Counted from the first letter of the stretch, positions 1-10,514 are shown. The stretch: DNA of 64,000 bases from CAIKZZ01 sp035524595 (GCA_035524595.1 DATKOP010000020.1:1-64000), one strand, 5' to 3'. Translations and numbers: made by a program. Notes: generated by a model not told the origin, from the letters alone.

Positions 1-342
1 GAGCTCGCTGCCGCGACGCCCGCGCTTGCGGCACTGTTCACCGGCGACCCGACGCAGTCGCCGGAGAGCTGGGACGTCAGCGTCGTGCTGCCCGAGATGC
101 TGGCCGAATGCCCGGGCGTCACCGGCTGCGTGCTCGACCCCGCCGAGAGCGCCCTGGCCGCGGCCCGCTACGGCGTCGGCAAGCTGCCGGCGCTCGTCTT
201 GCTGCGCCACGGCGATTACCTCGGCGTGCTCGAAGGCATGCGCGACTGGCAACCCTTCGTCGACGAATTGCGGCGGCTCGCGGCCGCGCCGCCGCGGCCG
301 GTGCCGGTGGCCGGCGTGTATGTCACAACCCCGACAGCGTGA
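1..342 (+). CDS. hoxO: HoxO/HyaE-family hydrogenase accessory protein (5' truncated)
   Basis: The reading frame is open from the first base, so the N-terminus lies outside the window and 113 residues remain. What is visible is a thioredoxin-like fold without a CxxC redox pair, including a KLPALVLL segment like the cis-proline strand. This is the pattern of HyaE/HoxO, chaperones that bind the Tat signal of the hydrogenase small subunit. Family identity rests mainly on position: the next gene is a clear HoxQ, and hoxO-hoxQ is the order in the Cupriavidus MBH operon. Internal GTG codons (for example at 85) are unlikely starts because the family is about 130-150 residues long. The stop lies 7 bases before hoxQ. 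Confidence 0.75.
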   Translation, partial: ELAAATPALAALFTGDPTQSPESWDVSVVLPEMLAECPGVTGCVLDPAESALAAARYGVGKLPALVLLRHGDYLGVLEGMRDWQPFVDELRRLAAAPPRPVPVAGVYVTTPTA

Positions 343-349
343 GGCCCGC

Positions 350-1192
350 ATGAAACCGTTCCCGATTCCGGTGGTCAGCTTCGGCCCGGGCTCGCAGCCG
401 GTGGAAGAGGCAGCCGACTTCGTGCGCCTGCCGCAGATGCTGGCGGCGTTTCGCATGCCCGCGCATCCGGCCGATGCGAGCCCGGCGGCGCTGCGCGAGG
501 CGCGCGACTTCCTGGCCGAGCTGCACCGCGCCGCGTCGGCGCATCGCTTCGGCGGCGACGTGCTGCTCGCGCGCGACGTCACGACGCTCGGCGCCGACGC
601 GCTGGCGCTGGTCAACGAGGCCTTCGGCGAGGGCGAGGTCGCGGCGATCATCGACGAGCCGGCGCTGCGGCTGCAGGAGACGGGCTTCCCGGGCTTCTGG
701 CGCGTGCGCGGCTTCGACGCCGGCGGCGCGCTCGCCTCGGACGTCGTCGAGGTCGCGCCAGTGCCGGCGATCGTCTCCGAGGCGGCGCTGCTCGGCTCGC
801 GCTGCCGGCTGGCGAAGAAGCCGGCCGCGCCGGGCGTCACCAACGGCCCGGCGATCCTGACCGAGCTCGTCGCGGCCAGCGCGCGCGGTGACGGCGCCCC
901 GACGCACGTCGTCAACCTGACGCTGCTGCCGGTGACGCCGGAGGACATCAACTGGCTGGTCGCGGCGCTCGAGATCGGCCCGGTGACGCTCCTGTCGCGC
1001 GGCTACGGCAACTGCCGCATCACCAGCACCGGGCTGCGCAACACCTGGTGGGTGCAGTACTTCAACAACATGAACACACTGATCCTGAACACGATCGAGG
1101 TCGCGCCCGTGCCTGAGGTCGCGCTCGCGGCACCCGAGGACTTCAGCGAGTCGCTCGGCCGCCTCGGCGAGTGGCTGGCAACCATCGAGTAG
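350..1192 (+). CDS. hoxQ: HoxQ/HyaF/HupH-family hydrogenase expression protein
   Basis: The product is 280 residues, normal for HupH/HyaF/HoxQ. The C-terminal half carries the most conserved block of the family, GYGNCRITSTGLRNTWWVQY followed by FNNMNTLILNTIEV. In Cupriavidus HoxO and HoxQ guard the hydrogenase small subunit, with its Fe-S clusters and Tat signal, during maturation. The frame is open further upstream, but the ATG at 350 fits the family N-terminus (MKPFPIPVVSFGPGSQ) and lies just after the hoxO stop. A GTG-started rubredoxin gene follows 4 bases after the stop, so translation is probably coupled. Confidence 0.92.
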   Translation: MKPFPIPVVSFGPGSQPVEEAADFVRLPQMLAAFRMPAHPADASPAALREARDFLAELHRAASAHRFGGDVLLARDVTTLGADALALVNEAFGEGEVAAIIDEPALRLQETGFPGFWRVRGFDAGGALASDVVEVAPVPAIVSEAALLGSRCRLAKKPAAPGVTNGPAILTELVAASARGDGAPTHVVNLTLLPVTPEDINWLVAALEIGPVTLLSRGYGNCRITSTGLRNTWWVQYFNNMNTLILNTIEVAPVPEVALAAPEDFSESLGRLGEWLATIE

Positions 1193-1196
1193 TGCC

Positions 1197-1409
1197 GTGC
1201 CCGACGCCGACGACAGCAGCTCCTTCGACCGGCCGGTCCCGCCACAGACCGCGTACGAGTGCGGCGTCTGCTGGGCGGTGTACGAGCCGGCGCAGGGCGA
1301 TCCCTACGCGCAGGCGCCGCCGGGCACGCCGTTCGCGGCGCTGCCGGAGCACTGGCACTGCCCGAACTGCGACGCGCCGAAGGCGCGCTTCATGGCGCTC
1401 GGCGCATGA
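1197..1409 (+). CDS. hoxR: HoxR-type rubredoxin
   Basis: A 70-residue rubredoxin with GTG start. The iron-binding knuckles are both present: CGVC at residues 22-25 and CPNC at 55-58, the second followed by the typical APK. Rubredoxins in this position (HoxR/HupI) are needed for correct Fe-S clusters of the small subunit when hydrogenase is made in air. The N-terminal 18 residues are a polar extension before the fold. The stop overlaps the start of the next gene (ATGA at 1406-1409). Confidence 0.93.
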   Translation: MPDADDSSSFDRPVPPQTAYECGVCWAVYEPAQGDPYAQAPPGTPFAALPEHWHCPNCDAPKARFMALGA

Positions 1410-1876
1410 ACGCCGCCGCCGACAGCGTCGGGCGGCCGGCGGATGAGCGCGCGCTCGAGCAGGTGTTCGAGCGCATCCACCGCGAGCGCATGGCGGACCT
1501 GCCGCTGCTGAACGACCGGCTGCGCGTCGAGGCGCTCGGCTTTCGCGACCACCAGGGCGTGCGCGTCGGCGCGCTGGTGACGCCCTGGTCGATCAATCTC
1601 GTGATCCTGCCGCCGGCCGCAGCGCCGCAGGCGCTCGGCCCGCCCGGCCAGTCGCGCTCGTGGACCTTCCCGTCCGGCGAGTACCTGTTCGACGCCGCCG
1701 AGGAGCCCGCGCTCGGCGGCTACGCGCAGTGCTCGCTGTTCTCGCCGGCCTTCGAGTTCGAGCGCCACGAGCACGCGGTCGCGGCGGCGCGCGCCGCGCT
1801 CGAGGCACTGTTTGATCCGCCGCCACCGCCGCAGCCGGCGCGCCTGTCGCGTCGCGGCCTGCTGCTCGGAGGCTGA
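1406..1876 (+). CDS. hoxT: HoxT/HupJ/HybE-family hydrogenase assembly chaperone
   Basis: A 156-residue protein matching the HybE/HupJ/HoxT family. Visible landmarks are TPWSINLVILP, the SWTFPSGEYLFD block and GYAQCSLFSPAFEF, and a C-terminal tail LSRRGLLLGG that resembles the SRRDFLRG ending of HupJ proteins. The E. coli relative HybE binds the Tat signal of the hydrogenase-2 small subunit; HoxT is thought to act likewise on the MBH small subunit. The start at 1406 is chosen because it gives the ATGA overlap with hoxR and the right family length; the frame is open further upstream. hoxV begins 1 base after the stop. Confidence 0.88.
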   Translation: MNAAADSVGRPADERALEQVFERIHRERMADLPLLNDRLRVEALGFRDHQGVRVGALVTPWSINLVILPPAAAPQALGPPGQSRSWTFPSGEYLFDAAEEPALGGYAQCSLFSPAFEFERHEHAVAAARAALEALFDPPPPPQPARLSRRGLLLGG

Positions 1877-1877
1877 G

Positions 1878-2879
1878 ATGACCGCGCTCGAGATCGAGGT
1901 CGGCTGGCGAGACGGCGCGATCCGCTCGGTCGGCGTCACCTCGCAGCGGCCGCAGCCGAGCCGGCTGCTGGCGGGCCTCGAGCCGGCGACGGTGCTCGCG
2001 CTGCTGGCGCGCCTGTACGCGGTCTGCGGCCGGGCGCAGCGGGCCTGCGCGGAGCTCGCGCTGGCCGCGGCCGGCGGCCCGGCGCTCGGTGCCGCGCACC
2101 GCGCCGAGCTCGGCCGCGCGGTCGCGGCCGAAGCGGCCCAGGAGCACCTCTGGCGGCTGCTGCTCGACTGGCCGGGCGCGCTCGGGCTCGCGCCGCAGCA
2201 GGCCGAGTTCAAGCGCTGGTACGGCCGCATCGCGGCGGACGCGACGCTGTGGCCGGCGGAGCTGCGCGCCGCGCTCGAGAACGACTGGCTGGGGCTGCCG
2301 CTCGAGCAGCTCGCCGCCTTCGCCGATCTTGCGCGCTTCGACGCCTGGCGCGGCGCCAGCCGCGCGCCGCTCGCGGCGCTGTTCGCGCGCCTCGGCGCGG
2401 AGCCCGCGGGCGCCTGCCAGACGCCGGGCCCGACGCTCGCCAGCGAGTCCGAGTGCACGCTCGCCGCCTGCGCCGAGCATCCGTGGGTGGCGGCACTCGG
2501 CGGCGCCGGGCGCTGGCTGGAGGCGCACGTCGCGGCGCGGCTGCTCGGCCTCGCCGCGGTGCTCGCCGGGCTAGGCGGCGGCGCCGGCATCGAGATGGAC
2601 GCGCTGACGCCGGCGCCCGCGCGCGGCACGGCGCTGGTCGCGACTGCGCGCGGCATGCTCGAGCACGACGTGACGCTCAGCAACGGACAGGTGGCGGCCT
2701 ACACGATCACGACGCCGACCGACTTCAACTTCGCGCCCGACGGGCCCTTCGCGCGGCGGCTGCGCGGCCTGGCCGCGGCCGGCGCCGCCGAGGCGCGCCG
2801 CGCCGCGACGCTGTGGACGCTGGCCTTCGATCCGTGCGTCGCCTACGCGGTCGGCGTCCGGGAGCTCGGCCATGCATGA
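1878..2879 (+). CDS. hoxV: HoxV/HupK scaffold for the NiFe active-site Fe(CN)2(CO) unit
   Basis: A 333-residue relative of the hydrogenase large subunit. It keeps vestiges of the two cysteine regions: CGRAQRAC near residue 60 and FDPC close to the C-terminus, where large subunits have DPCxxCxxH. The block TPTDFNFAPDGPFARRL is typical of HupK. HoxV in Cupriavidus carries the Fe(CN)2(CO) precursor between the Hyp machinery and the large subunit. The gene overlaps hypA by 8 bases, which supports co-translation. Here the second cysteine of the FDPC motif is absent (FDPCVAYAVG), as expected for a scaffold rather than an enzyme. Confidence 0.88.
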   Translation: MTALEIEVGWRDGAIRSVGVTSQRPQPSRLLAGLEPATVLALLARLYAVCGRAQRACAELALAAAGGPALGAAHRAELGRAVAAEAAQEHLWRLLLDWPGALGLAPQQAEFKRWYGRIAADATLWPAELRAALENDWLGLPLEQLAAFADLARFDAWRGASRAPLAALFARLGAEPAGACQTPGPTLASESECTLAACAEHPWVAALGGAGRWLEAHVAARLLGLAAVLAGLGGGAGIEMDALTPAPARGTALVATARGMLEHDVTLSNGQVAAYTITTPTDFNFAPDGPFARRLRGLAAAGAAEARRAATLWTLAFDPCVAYAVGVRELGHA

Positions 2880-3237
2880 GATGTCGCTGATGGAGAGCGT
2901 GCGCGAGATCGTCGACGAGGCAGCGTCCGCCTGCGGCGGCGCGCGGGTCGCGGTCGTGCGGCTGCAGATCGGCGCGCTCGCCGCGGTCGATCCTGAGGCG
3001 CTGCGCTTCGCGTTCGACGTGGTGATGAGGGGCGGACCCGCCGCGGCGGCGACCCTCGAGATCGAGAGCGCCGCGGGCGCGGCCTGGTGCTGGGACTGCG
3101 CGCAGACCGTCGCGCTGGGTGCCGGCGAGGTGGCGTGCCCCGGCTGCGGCGGCCATCGCCTGGAAATCACGGCCGGCACCGAAATGCGGGTGCGCGAGAT
3201 CGACCTGGTCGATGAGGAGGAAGCGACATGTGCGTAA
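2872..3237 (+). CDS. hypA: HypA nickel-insertion metallochaperone
   Basis: A 121-residue HypA with the N-terminal MHEMSLMESV nickel-binding motif (His2 is the ligand in characterised HypA) and a structural zinc site formed by Cys73/Cys76 (CWDC) and Cys89/Cys92 (CPGC). HypA receives nickel from HypB and inserts it into the large subunit. The gene overlaps hoxV by 8 bases and hypB by 10. The C-terminal tail is acidic and slightly longer than usual. Confidence 0.96.
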   Translation: MHEMSLMESVREIVDEAASACGGARVAVVRLQIGALAAVDPEALRFAFDVVMRGGPAAAATLEIESAAGAAWCWDCAQTVALGAGEVACPGCGGHRLEITAGTEMRVREIDLVDEEEATCA

Positions 3238-4061
3238 CCTGCGGCTGCGAGGCGTCGGCGGGGCACGGCCACGGTGCCGGCCACGAGCACGGCCACGAGC
3301 ACGGCCACGAGCATGCCACGCCGGGCGCGCGCGGCTTCGGCGTCCTGCGCCCGGCTGGCGCGCGCACCGTCAGCGTCGAGCAGGACCTGCTCGCGAAGAA
3401 CGATCGCTACGCGGCCGCGAACCGCGATCGTTTCGCGGCCGAGGGCGTGCTGGCGCTCAACCTGGTGTCGAGCCCGGGCTCCGGCAAGACGACGCTGCTC
3501 GTGCGCACGCTCGAGGCGCTGCGCGGCCGCCGGCCGGTCGCGGTGATCGAGGGCGACCAGCAGACGCGGCTCGACGCGGACCGGATCGCCGCCACCGGCG
3601 CACCGGTCGTGCAGCTCAATACCGGCAAGGGCTGCCATCTGGACGCGCACCAGGTCGGGCACGCGCTCGCCGAGCTCGCTCCGCCGACGGGCGGCGTGCT
3701 GTTCATCGAGAACGTCGGCAACCTGGTGTGCCCGGCCGCCTTTGATCTCGGCGAGGCGCACAAGGTCGTGTTCCTGTCGGTGACCGAAGGCGACGACAAG
3801 CCGCTCAAGTATCCGGACATGTTCCGCGCCGCGGACCTGTGCCTGGTGACGAAGTCGGACCTGCTGCCGTACGTCCCCTTCGACGCCGCGCGCGCGATCG
3901 CCAACGCGCAGAGCGTCAACCCCGGACTCGAGTGCCTGGTCGTGTCGGTGCAGAGCGGCGCCGGCTTCGACGACTGGCTCGGCTGGCTCGAGCGCGAGCT
4001 CGCGGCGCGGCCGCCGTTGCCGCGCACGCGCGCCGAGCGTCGCGCCGGGCAGGGCGCGTGA
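3228..4061 (+). CDS. hypB: HypB nickel-binding GTPase
   Basis: A 277-residue P-loop GTPase that delivers nickel with HypA. The N-terminus has the high-affinity CxxCGC nickel motif (Cys2, Cys5, Cys7) and then eight histidines between residues 13 and 29, a nickel store seen in many HypB proteins. The G1 loop SSPGSGKTT lies at residues 81-89, with EGDQQTR and a GKGCHLD metal site after it. TKSDLL is the NKxD-like guanine motif. Start ATG overlaps the hypA stop; the stop overlaps the hypF GTG (GTGA, 4058-4061). Confidence 0.97.
   Translation: MCVTCGCEASAGHGHGAGHEHGHEHGHEHATPGARGFGVLRPAGARTVSVEQDLLAKNDRYAAANRDRFAAEGVLALNLVSSPGSGKTTLLVRTLEALRGRRPVAVIEGDQQTRLDADRIAATGAPVVQLNTGKGCHLDAHQVGHALAELAPPTGGVLFIENVGNLVCPAAFDLGEAHKVVFLSVTEGDDKPLKYPDMFRAADLCLVTKSDLLPYVPFDAARAIANAQSVNPGLECLVVSVQSGAGFDDWLGWLERELAARPPLPRTRAERRAGQGA
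3279..3314 (+). repeat. Three tandem 12-bp units encoding the HypB histidine tract
   Basis: The unit GGCCACGAGCAC occurs three times in a row (last base changed in the third copy) and encodes alternating His-Glu-His-Gly. Such in-frame repeats can expand or contract by slippage and so vary the number of nickel-binding histidines between strains. Confidence 0.85.
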
Positions 4062-6385
4062 CCCCACTCGCCACAGTGCGGCGCGAGCCGGCCGGCGAGG
4101 CCGCGGCCGCGCGGCGGCGGATCCGCGTGCGCGGCGTCGTCCAGGGCGTCGGGTTCCGGCCGTTCGTCTACCGCGCCGCGATCGAGCTCGGTCTCGCCGG
4201 CAGCGTGCGCAACGACGGCGCCGGCGTCGAGATCGACGTGCAGGGGCGCGACGAGGCGGTCGCCGAGCTGCTGACGCGGCTCGAGCGCGCGCCGCCGCCA
4301 CGCGCGCGCGTCGACGCCGTCGAGGTCGAGGCCTGCGCTCCGGAGGCCGGCCGGCTCGGCTTCGTGGTCACCGAGAGCCGCGAGACCTCGACCACCACCG
4401 CCATCGGCCACGACACCGCGACCTGCGCCGCCTGCCTCGCGGAGCTCTGCGATCCCGCGGACCGGCGCTATCGCTATGCGTTCACCAACTGCACCGACTG
4501 CGGGCCGCGCTTTACGGTGACGCGCTCGCTGCCCTACGACCGCGCGACCACCAGCCTCGCGCCGTTCCCGCTGTGCCCCGACTGCGAGCGCGAGTACCGC
4601 TCGCCCGGCGACCGGCGCTTCCATGCCGAGGCCACCGCCTGTCCGGTCTGCGGCCCGCGGCTCGCGATGGTCGGCGGCGAGCCGGGCGAGGACCCGATCG
4701 CCGCCTGCCTGCGGCTGCTGCGCGCCGGCCGCATCGTCGCGATCAAGGGGCTCGGCGGCTACCACCTCGCCTGCGATGCGCGCGACGCCGCGGCCGTGGC
4801 GCGGCTGCGTCGCCGCAAGCATCGCGAGGAGCAGCCGTTCGCGCTGATGGCGGCCAACGTGGAGTCGCTCGCGGCGGTGGTCGAGGCCGACGCGGCCGAG
4901 CGCGCGCTGCTGGAGTCGGCCGAGCGTCCGATCGTGCTGCTGCGGCGACGCGCCGGCGCGCGGCTCGAGCTGCCCGGCATCGCCGAGGGGCTCGACCGGC
5001 TCGGCGTCATGCTGCCGTACACGCCGATCCACTTCCTGCTGTTCCACGAGGCAGCGGGGCGCCCGGCCGGCAGCGACTGGCTCGCCGCGCCGCAGCCGCT
5101 CGTGCTCGTCATGACGAGCGCCAACGTGCACGGCGAGCCGCTGGTGACCGACGATGCCGAGGCGCTGACGACGCTCGCCGGCATCGCCGACGCGTGGCTG
5201 ACCCACGACCGCGGCATCGTCACGCGCTGCGACGACACGGTGATGCGCGTGCAGGACGGTGTCGCCCGCTTCGTGCGCCGGGCGCGCGGCGCCGCGCCGC
5301 GGGCCGTGAGGCTCGCGCGTGGCGGCGCGCCGGTGCTCGGGGTCGGCGCGCACTACAAGGCGACCGCGTGCGTGACGCGCGGCGCCGAGGCCTTCCTGAG
5401 CCCGCACGTCGGCGACCTCGACCTCGCCGCCACGCGCCGCGCGCTCGACCGGGCGGTCGCCGACCTGCTGGCGCTGACCGCGGTCCGGCCGGCGGCCGTC
5501 GCCCACGACCTGCACCCTGACTTCCACAGCACGCGGCTCGCCGAGGCGCTGGCCGGCGAGTGGCGCGTGCCGCTGATCGGCGTGCAGCACCACCACGCGC
5601 ACCTCGCCGCGGTGCTCGCCGAGCACCGCATCGAGGGTCCGGCGCTCGGGCTCGCGCTAGACGGCGTGGGCTATGGCACCGACGGCACGCCGTGGGGCGG
5701 CGAGCTGCTGCGCGTCGACGGCGCCGACTGCCGGCGGCTCGGGCACCTGCACACGCTGCCGCTGGTCGGCGGCGATCGTGCCGCCCGCGAGCCGTGGCGC
5801 ATGGCCGCTGCGGCACTCGCCGCCGTCGGCCGCGACGCCGAGATCGCGTCCCGCTTTGCGGCGCAGCCGGCCGCAGCACTGGTCGCCGGTGCGCTCGCGC
5901 GCGGCACGGGCGGCCCGCGCACGCCGAGCCTCGGCCGCTGGTTCGACGCGGCCGCCGGGCTCCTCGGGCTCAAGGCGGTCACCAGCTTCGAAGGCCAGGC
6001 CGCGATGCTGCTCGAGGGGCTCGCCGCGCAGGCGCGGCCGGCCTCGAGGCTGCCGCGCTGCCCGGTCGGCGACGACGGCGGGCTCGACCTGCGGCCGCTG
6101 GTCGCGCCGCTCGCGGAGGCCGCGGATCCGGCGCAGGCGGCCGCCGATTTTCACGCTGCGCTCGCGCTCGCGCTCGCGGACTGGGTCGCGGCGGCGGCGG
6201 CGGCCAGCGGGCTCGGCGTGGTCGCCTGCGGCGGCGGCTGCTTCATGAACGAGGTGCTGTCGCGGCGGCTGCGGGCGCAGCTCGCGGCGCGCGGCATCAC
6301 GATGCTCGAGGCGGTCGCCGTGCCGCCCAACGACGGGGCCGTCAGCCTCGGCCAGTGCTGGGTGGCCCAGCGTACGGGAGTTTGA
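4058..6385 (+). CDS. hypF: HypF carbamoyltransferase
   Basis: A 775-residue HypF, which uses carbamoyl phosphate and ATP to carbamoylate the HypE C-terminal cysteine, the source of the cyanide ligands. The domains are in the usual order: acylphosphatase (RGVVQGVGFRPFVYR, residues about 25-40), two zinc-finger-like pairs (CAACLAELC / CTDCGPR and CPDCEREY / CPVCGPR), a YrdC-like domain (GLGGYHLACDA, about residue 230), and a Kae1-like domain with the metal-binding VQHHHAHLAAV and the GGGCFMNEVL segment near the end. The GTG start at 4058 overlaps hypB by 4 bases and gives a family-like N-terminus; the frame continues upstream but inside hypB. Confidence 0.96.
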   Translation: MTPLATVRREPAGEAAAARRRIRVRGVVQGVGFRPFVYRAAIELGLAGSVRNDGAGVEIDVQGRDEAVAELLTRLERAPPPRARVDAVEVEACAPEAGRLGFVVTESRETSTTTAIGHDTATCAACLAELCDPADRRYRYAFTNCTDCGPRFTVTRSLPYDRATTSLAPFPLCPDCEREYRSPGDRRFHAEATACPVCGPRLAMVGGEPGEDPIAACLRLLRAGRIVAIKGLGGYHLACDARDAAAVARLRRRKHREEQPFALMAANVESLAAVVEADAAERALLESAERPIVLLRRRAGARLELPGIAEGLDRLGVMLPYTPIHFLLFHEAAGRPAGSDWLAAPQPLVLVMTSANVHGEPLVTDDAEALTTLAGIADAWLTHDRGIVTRCDDTVMRVQDGVARFVRRARGAAPRAVRLARGGAPVLGVGAHYKATACVTRGAEAFLSPHVGDLDLAATRRALDRAVADLLALTAVRPAAVAHDLHPDFHSTRLAEALAGEWRVPLIGVQHHHAHLAAVLAEHRIEGPALGLALDGVGYGTDGTPWGGELLRVDGADCRRLGHLHTLPLVGGDRAAREPWRMAAAALAAVGRDAEIASRFAAQPAAALVAGALARGTGGPRTPSLGRWFDAAAGLLGLKAVTSFEGQAAMLLEGLAAQARPASRLPRCPVGDDGGLDLRPLVAPLAEAADPAQAAADFHAALALALADWVAAAAAASGLGVVACGGGCFMNEVLSRRLRAQLAARGITMLEAVAVPPNDGAVSLGQCWVAQRTGV

Positions 6386-6388
6386 GCC

Positions 6389-6618
6389 ATGTGCCTCGCC
6401 ATTCCGGCACGGATCGTGCGCCTCGAGCCGGGCGACCAGGCGCTGATCGACGTCGGCGGCATCCGCAAGCAGATCTCGGTGGCGCTGGTCGACGGCCTCG
6501 CGCCCGACGACTGGGTCGTCGTCCACGTCGGCTATGCGCTCGCCCGGCTGGATCCGGCGGCGGCGGCCGCGACGCTCGCGACCATGGCGGCGGCCGGCAT
6601 CGACGCGGGAGCGCTGGC

Positions 6619-6622
<4 letters not shown>
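6389..6622 (+). CDS. hypC: HypC hydrogenase maturation chaperone
   Basis: A 77-residue HypC/HupF protein beginning MCLAIPARIV, with the essential Cys2 that binds the Fe(CN)2(CO) fragment together with HypD. HypC also escorts the precursor to the large subunit. Length is typical. The stop overlaps hypD by 4 bases (ATGA). Confidence 0.96.
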
Positions 6623-7772
<1,150 letters not shown>

Positions 7773-7776
<4 letters not shown>

Positions 7777-8825
7777 ACACCGCACCGCGCCGCGAATACC
7801 ACCGCCCGCTCGACCTCAAGCGCGGCCGCGTCGAGCTCGCCCACGGCGCCGGCGGCCGGGCGACCGCACAGCTGGTCGAGGAGCTGTTCCTGGCAGCCTT
7901 CGACAATGAGTGGCTGCGGCCGCTCAACGACGCCGCGTCGCTGCCGGTGCCGGCCGGCCGCCTCGTGATGGCGACCGACAGCCACGTCGTTTCGCCGCTG
8001 TTCTTCCCCGGTGGCGACATCGGCGCGCTGTCGGTGCACGGCACCGTCAACGACGTCGCGATGGCGGGCGCGATGCCGCTGTACCTCGCCGCGGGCTTCG
8101 TCCTCGAGGAAGGCTATCCGCTCGCCGACCTCCGGCGCATCGTCAGCTCGATGGCCGCGGCCGCCAAGGCGGCCGGGGTGCCGGTCGTGACCGGCGACAC
8201 CAAGGTCGTCGAGCAGGGCAAGGGCGACGGCGTGTACATCACGACCACCGGCGTCGGGGTCGTGCCGCCCGGCATCAGCCTCGATGGCGCCGCGGCGCGC
8301 GAGGGCGACGCGATCTTCGTCTCGGGCACGATCGGCGACCACGGCGTCGCGATCATGTCCAAGCGCGAGAACCTCGAATTCGAGACCGAGATCCTCTCCG
8401 ACAGCGCGCCGCTGCACCGGCTGGTGGCGGCGCTGCTGGCGGCCTGCCCGCGCATCCGCGTGCTGCGCGACCCGACGCGCGGCGGGCTCGCGACGACGCT
8501 GAACGAGATCGCGCGCGCCTCGGGCGTCGGCATGCTGCTCGAGGAGAGCGCCATCCCGGTGGCGCCCGCGGTCGCGGCGGCCTGCGAGTTCCTCGGCCTC
8601 GATCCGCTGTACGTCGCCAACGAGGGCAAGCTGATCGCGATCGCGCCGGCGGCGGACGCGGACACGGTGCTGGCGGCGCTGCGCGCGCATCCGCAAGGCC
8701 GCGACGCGGCGCTGATCGGGCGCGTGACGCGCGATCCGGACCACTTCGTGCAGATGCGCACCGGCCTCGGCGGCCGGCGGGTCGTGGACTGGCTCACGGG
8801 CGACCAGCTGCCGCGCATCTGCTGA
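7773..8825 (+). CDS. hypE: HypE carbamoyl dehydratase
   Basis: A 350-residue HypE of the PurM/AIR-synthase-like superfamily. It dehydrates the carbamoyl group on its terminal cysteine to thiocyanate, giving the CN ligands. The C-terminus is PRIC, so the acceptor cysteine is the very last residue as required. Nucleotide-binding features include LAHGAGGR, a DSHVVSPLFFPGGDIG segment and RDPTRGGLATTLNE. The ATG lies within the hypD stop (ATGA). Confidence 0.96.
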
Positions 8826-8833
8826 AGGGCGCG

Positions 8834-10504
8834 ATGCGCATCCTGCTGCTCGCGCACTCCTTCAACAGCCTGACGCAGCGGCTGTGGTGCGAGCTCGGCG
8901 AGCGCGGCCACGAGCTCAGCCTCGAGCTCGACATCTCGGACGAGGTGACCGCGGAGGCGGTGGCGCTGCACGCGCCGGACGTCGTGATCGCGCCGTTCCT
9001 GAAGCGCGCGATCCCGGAGCGGGTCTGGCGGCGCGTGCCGTGCCTGATCGTCCATCCGGGCATCCCCGGCGACCGCGGCCCCGCGGCGCTCGACTGGGCG
9101 ATCCTGGAGGGCCGGCGCGAGTGGGGCGTCACGGTGCTCGAGGCGAGCGCCGAGTTCGACGCCGGCGACGTCTGGGCGTCGGCCGGCCTCGCGATGCGCG
9201 CCGCGACCAAGGCGAGCCTCTATCGCGACGAGGTCGCCGCGGCCGCGGTCGCGGCGGTGCTCGCGGCGCTCGAGCGCCGCGCGGCGGGCGTGCCCGCGAC
9301 GCCGCTCGGCGCGCTCGACCCGGCGGTCGCCGGCCGCTGGCACCCGTCGCTGCCGGCCGCCGAGCGGCGCATCGACTGGCAGGTGGACCGCACCGAGGAG
9401 GTGCTGGTCAAGCTGCGCGCCGCAGACTCCAGCCCCGGCGTCGCCGACGAAATTCTCGGCGTGCCCTGCCGCCTGTACGACGCGCGGCCGGCCGCGCCGG
9501 TCGCCGGCGCGCGTCCCGGCGCCTGGCTCGGCCGCGCCGGCGAGTCGCTCTTGCGCGCCACCCGCGACGGCGCCGTCTGGATCGGCCACGCGCGGCGCGA
9601 GGAGCCGGGCGCCTTCAAGCTGCCGGCGCTCGCCGCCTGCCCGGCGGCGGCGGCGCTGCCGGCCGTCGCGCCCGGTGCCGCGGATCCGGTCCGCTACCGC
9701 GAGTCGGGCGCGGTCGGCTACCTCAGTTTCGACTTCTACAACGGCGCGATGAGCACCGCGCTCTGCCGGCGCCTCGCCGACGCGCTCGATGCGGCGCGCG
9801 CGCGGCCGACGCGGGTGCTGGTGCTCGAGGGCGGCCGCGACTTCTGGTCGAACGGCATCCACCTCAACGTCATCGAGGCGGCCGCCAGCCCGGCCGACGA
9901 GTCGTGGCGCAACATCGAGGCGATCGACGACGTCGCCGAGCGGATCGTGCGGCTCGAGGACCGGCTGACGGTGGCGGCGGTGCGCGGCAACGCCGGCGCC
10001 GGCGGCGCATTCCTGGCGCTCGCCGCCGACCACGTCTGGATGCGCCCGGGTGTGGTGCTCAACTTCCACTACCGCAACATGGGCAACCTGTACGGCTCGG
10101 AGCTGTGGACCTACACGCTGCCGCGGCGCGTCGGTGCCGACGCCGCGGCGCGCGTCATGGCGCAGCGGCAGCCGCTGCTCGGGCGGCAGGCGGCCGCGGT
10201 CGGGCTCGCGGACGCCGCCTTCGGCGCCGATGCCGCCGAGTTCGCGGCCGAGGTCCAGGAGCGCGCCGAGCGCCTTGCCTCAGCGGCGGACTACGCGGCG
10301 CTGCTGGCCGCCAAGCGCGCGCGGCGCGCGGCCGATGAGCGCGCGAGGCCGCTCGCGGCGCACCGGGCCTTCGAGCTCGAGCGCATGCGGCGCAGCTTCT
10401 ACGGCTTCGACACGAGTTACCACGTCGCGCGCCACCGCTTCGTGCACAAGGCGCCGCACTCGTGGACCGCGCGGCACCTGGCGCGGCACCGCGCCGGTGG
10501 CTGA
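8834..10504 (+). CDS. hypX: HypX/HoxX CO-ligand synthase
   Basis: A 556-residue two-domain HypX. Residues 1 to about 260 resemble N10-formyl-THF-dependent transferases (HPGIPGDRGPAALDW near residue 76). From about residue 285 the chain is a crotonase-like domain (GYLSFDFYNGAMS, later GNAGAGGAFLALAADHVW). In Cupriavidus and Aquifex, HypX turns the formyl group of formyl-THF into the CO ligand via formyl-CoA, allowing hydrogenase maturation in air. It is the last gene of the operon: hoxA and hoxBCJ, which follow in Cupriavidus, are absent here. Start ATG is 8 bases after the hypE stop. Confidence 0.95.
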   Translation: MRILLLAHSFNSLTQRLWCELGERGHELSLELDISDEVTAEAVALHAPDVVIAPFLKRAIPERVWRRVPCLIVHPGIPGDRGPAALDWAILEGRREWGVTVLEASAEFDAGDVWASAGLAMRAATKASLYRDEVAAAAVAAVLAALERRAAGVPATPLGALDPAVAGRWHPSLPAAERRIDWQVDRTEEVLVKLRAADSSPGVADEILGVPCRLYDARPAAPVAGARPGAWLGRAGESLLRATRDGAVWIGHARREEPGAFKLPALAACPAAAALPAVAPGAADPVRYRESGAVGYLSFDFYNGAMSTALCRRLADALDAARARPTRVLVLEGGRDFWSNGIHLNVIEAAASPADESWRNIEAIDDVAERIVRLEDRLTVAAVRGNAGAGGAFLALAADHVWMRPGVVLNFHYRNMGNLYGSELWTYTLPRRVGADAAARVMAQRQPLLGRQAAAVGLADAAFGADAAEFAAEVQERAERLASAADYAALLAAKRARRAADERARPLAAHRAFELERMRRSFYGFDTSYHVARHRFVHKAPHSWTARHLARHRAGG

Positions 10505-10514
10505 GCGGCGGCGC

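Noticed and set aside
26..349. An N-terminal extension of hoxQ of about 108 codons
   Set aside because: It overlaps the hoxO frame, is Arg/Ala-rich, and family HoxQ proteins start at the ATG at 350.
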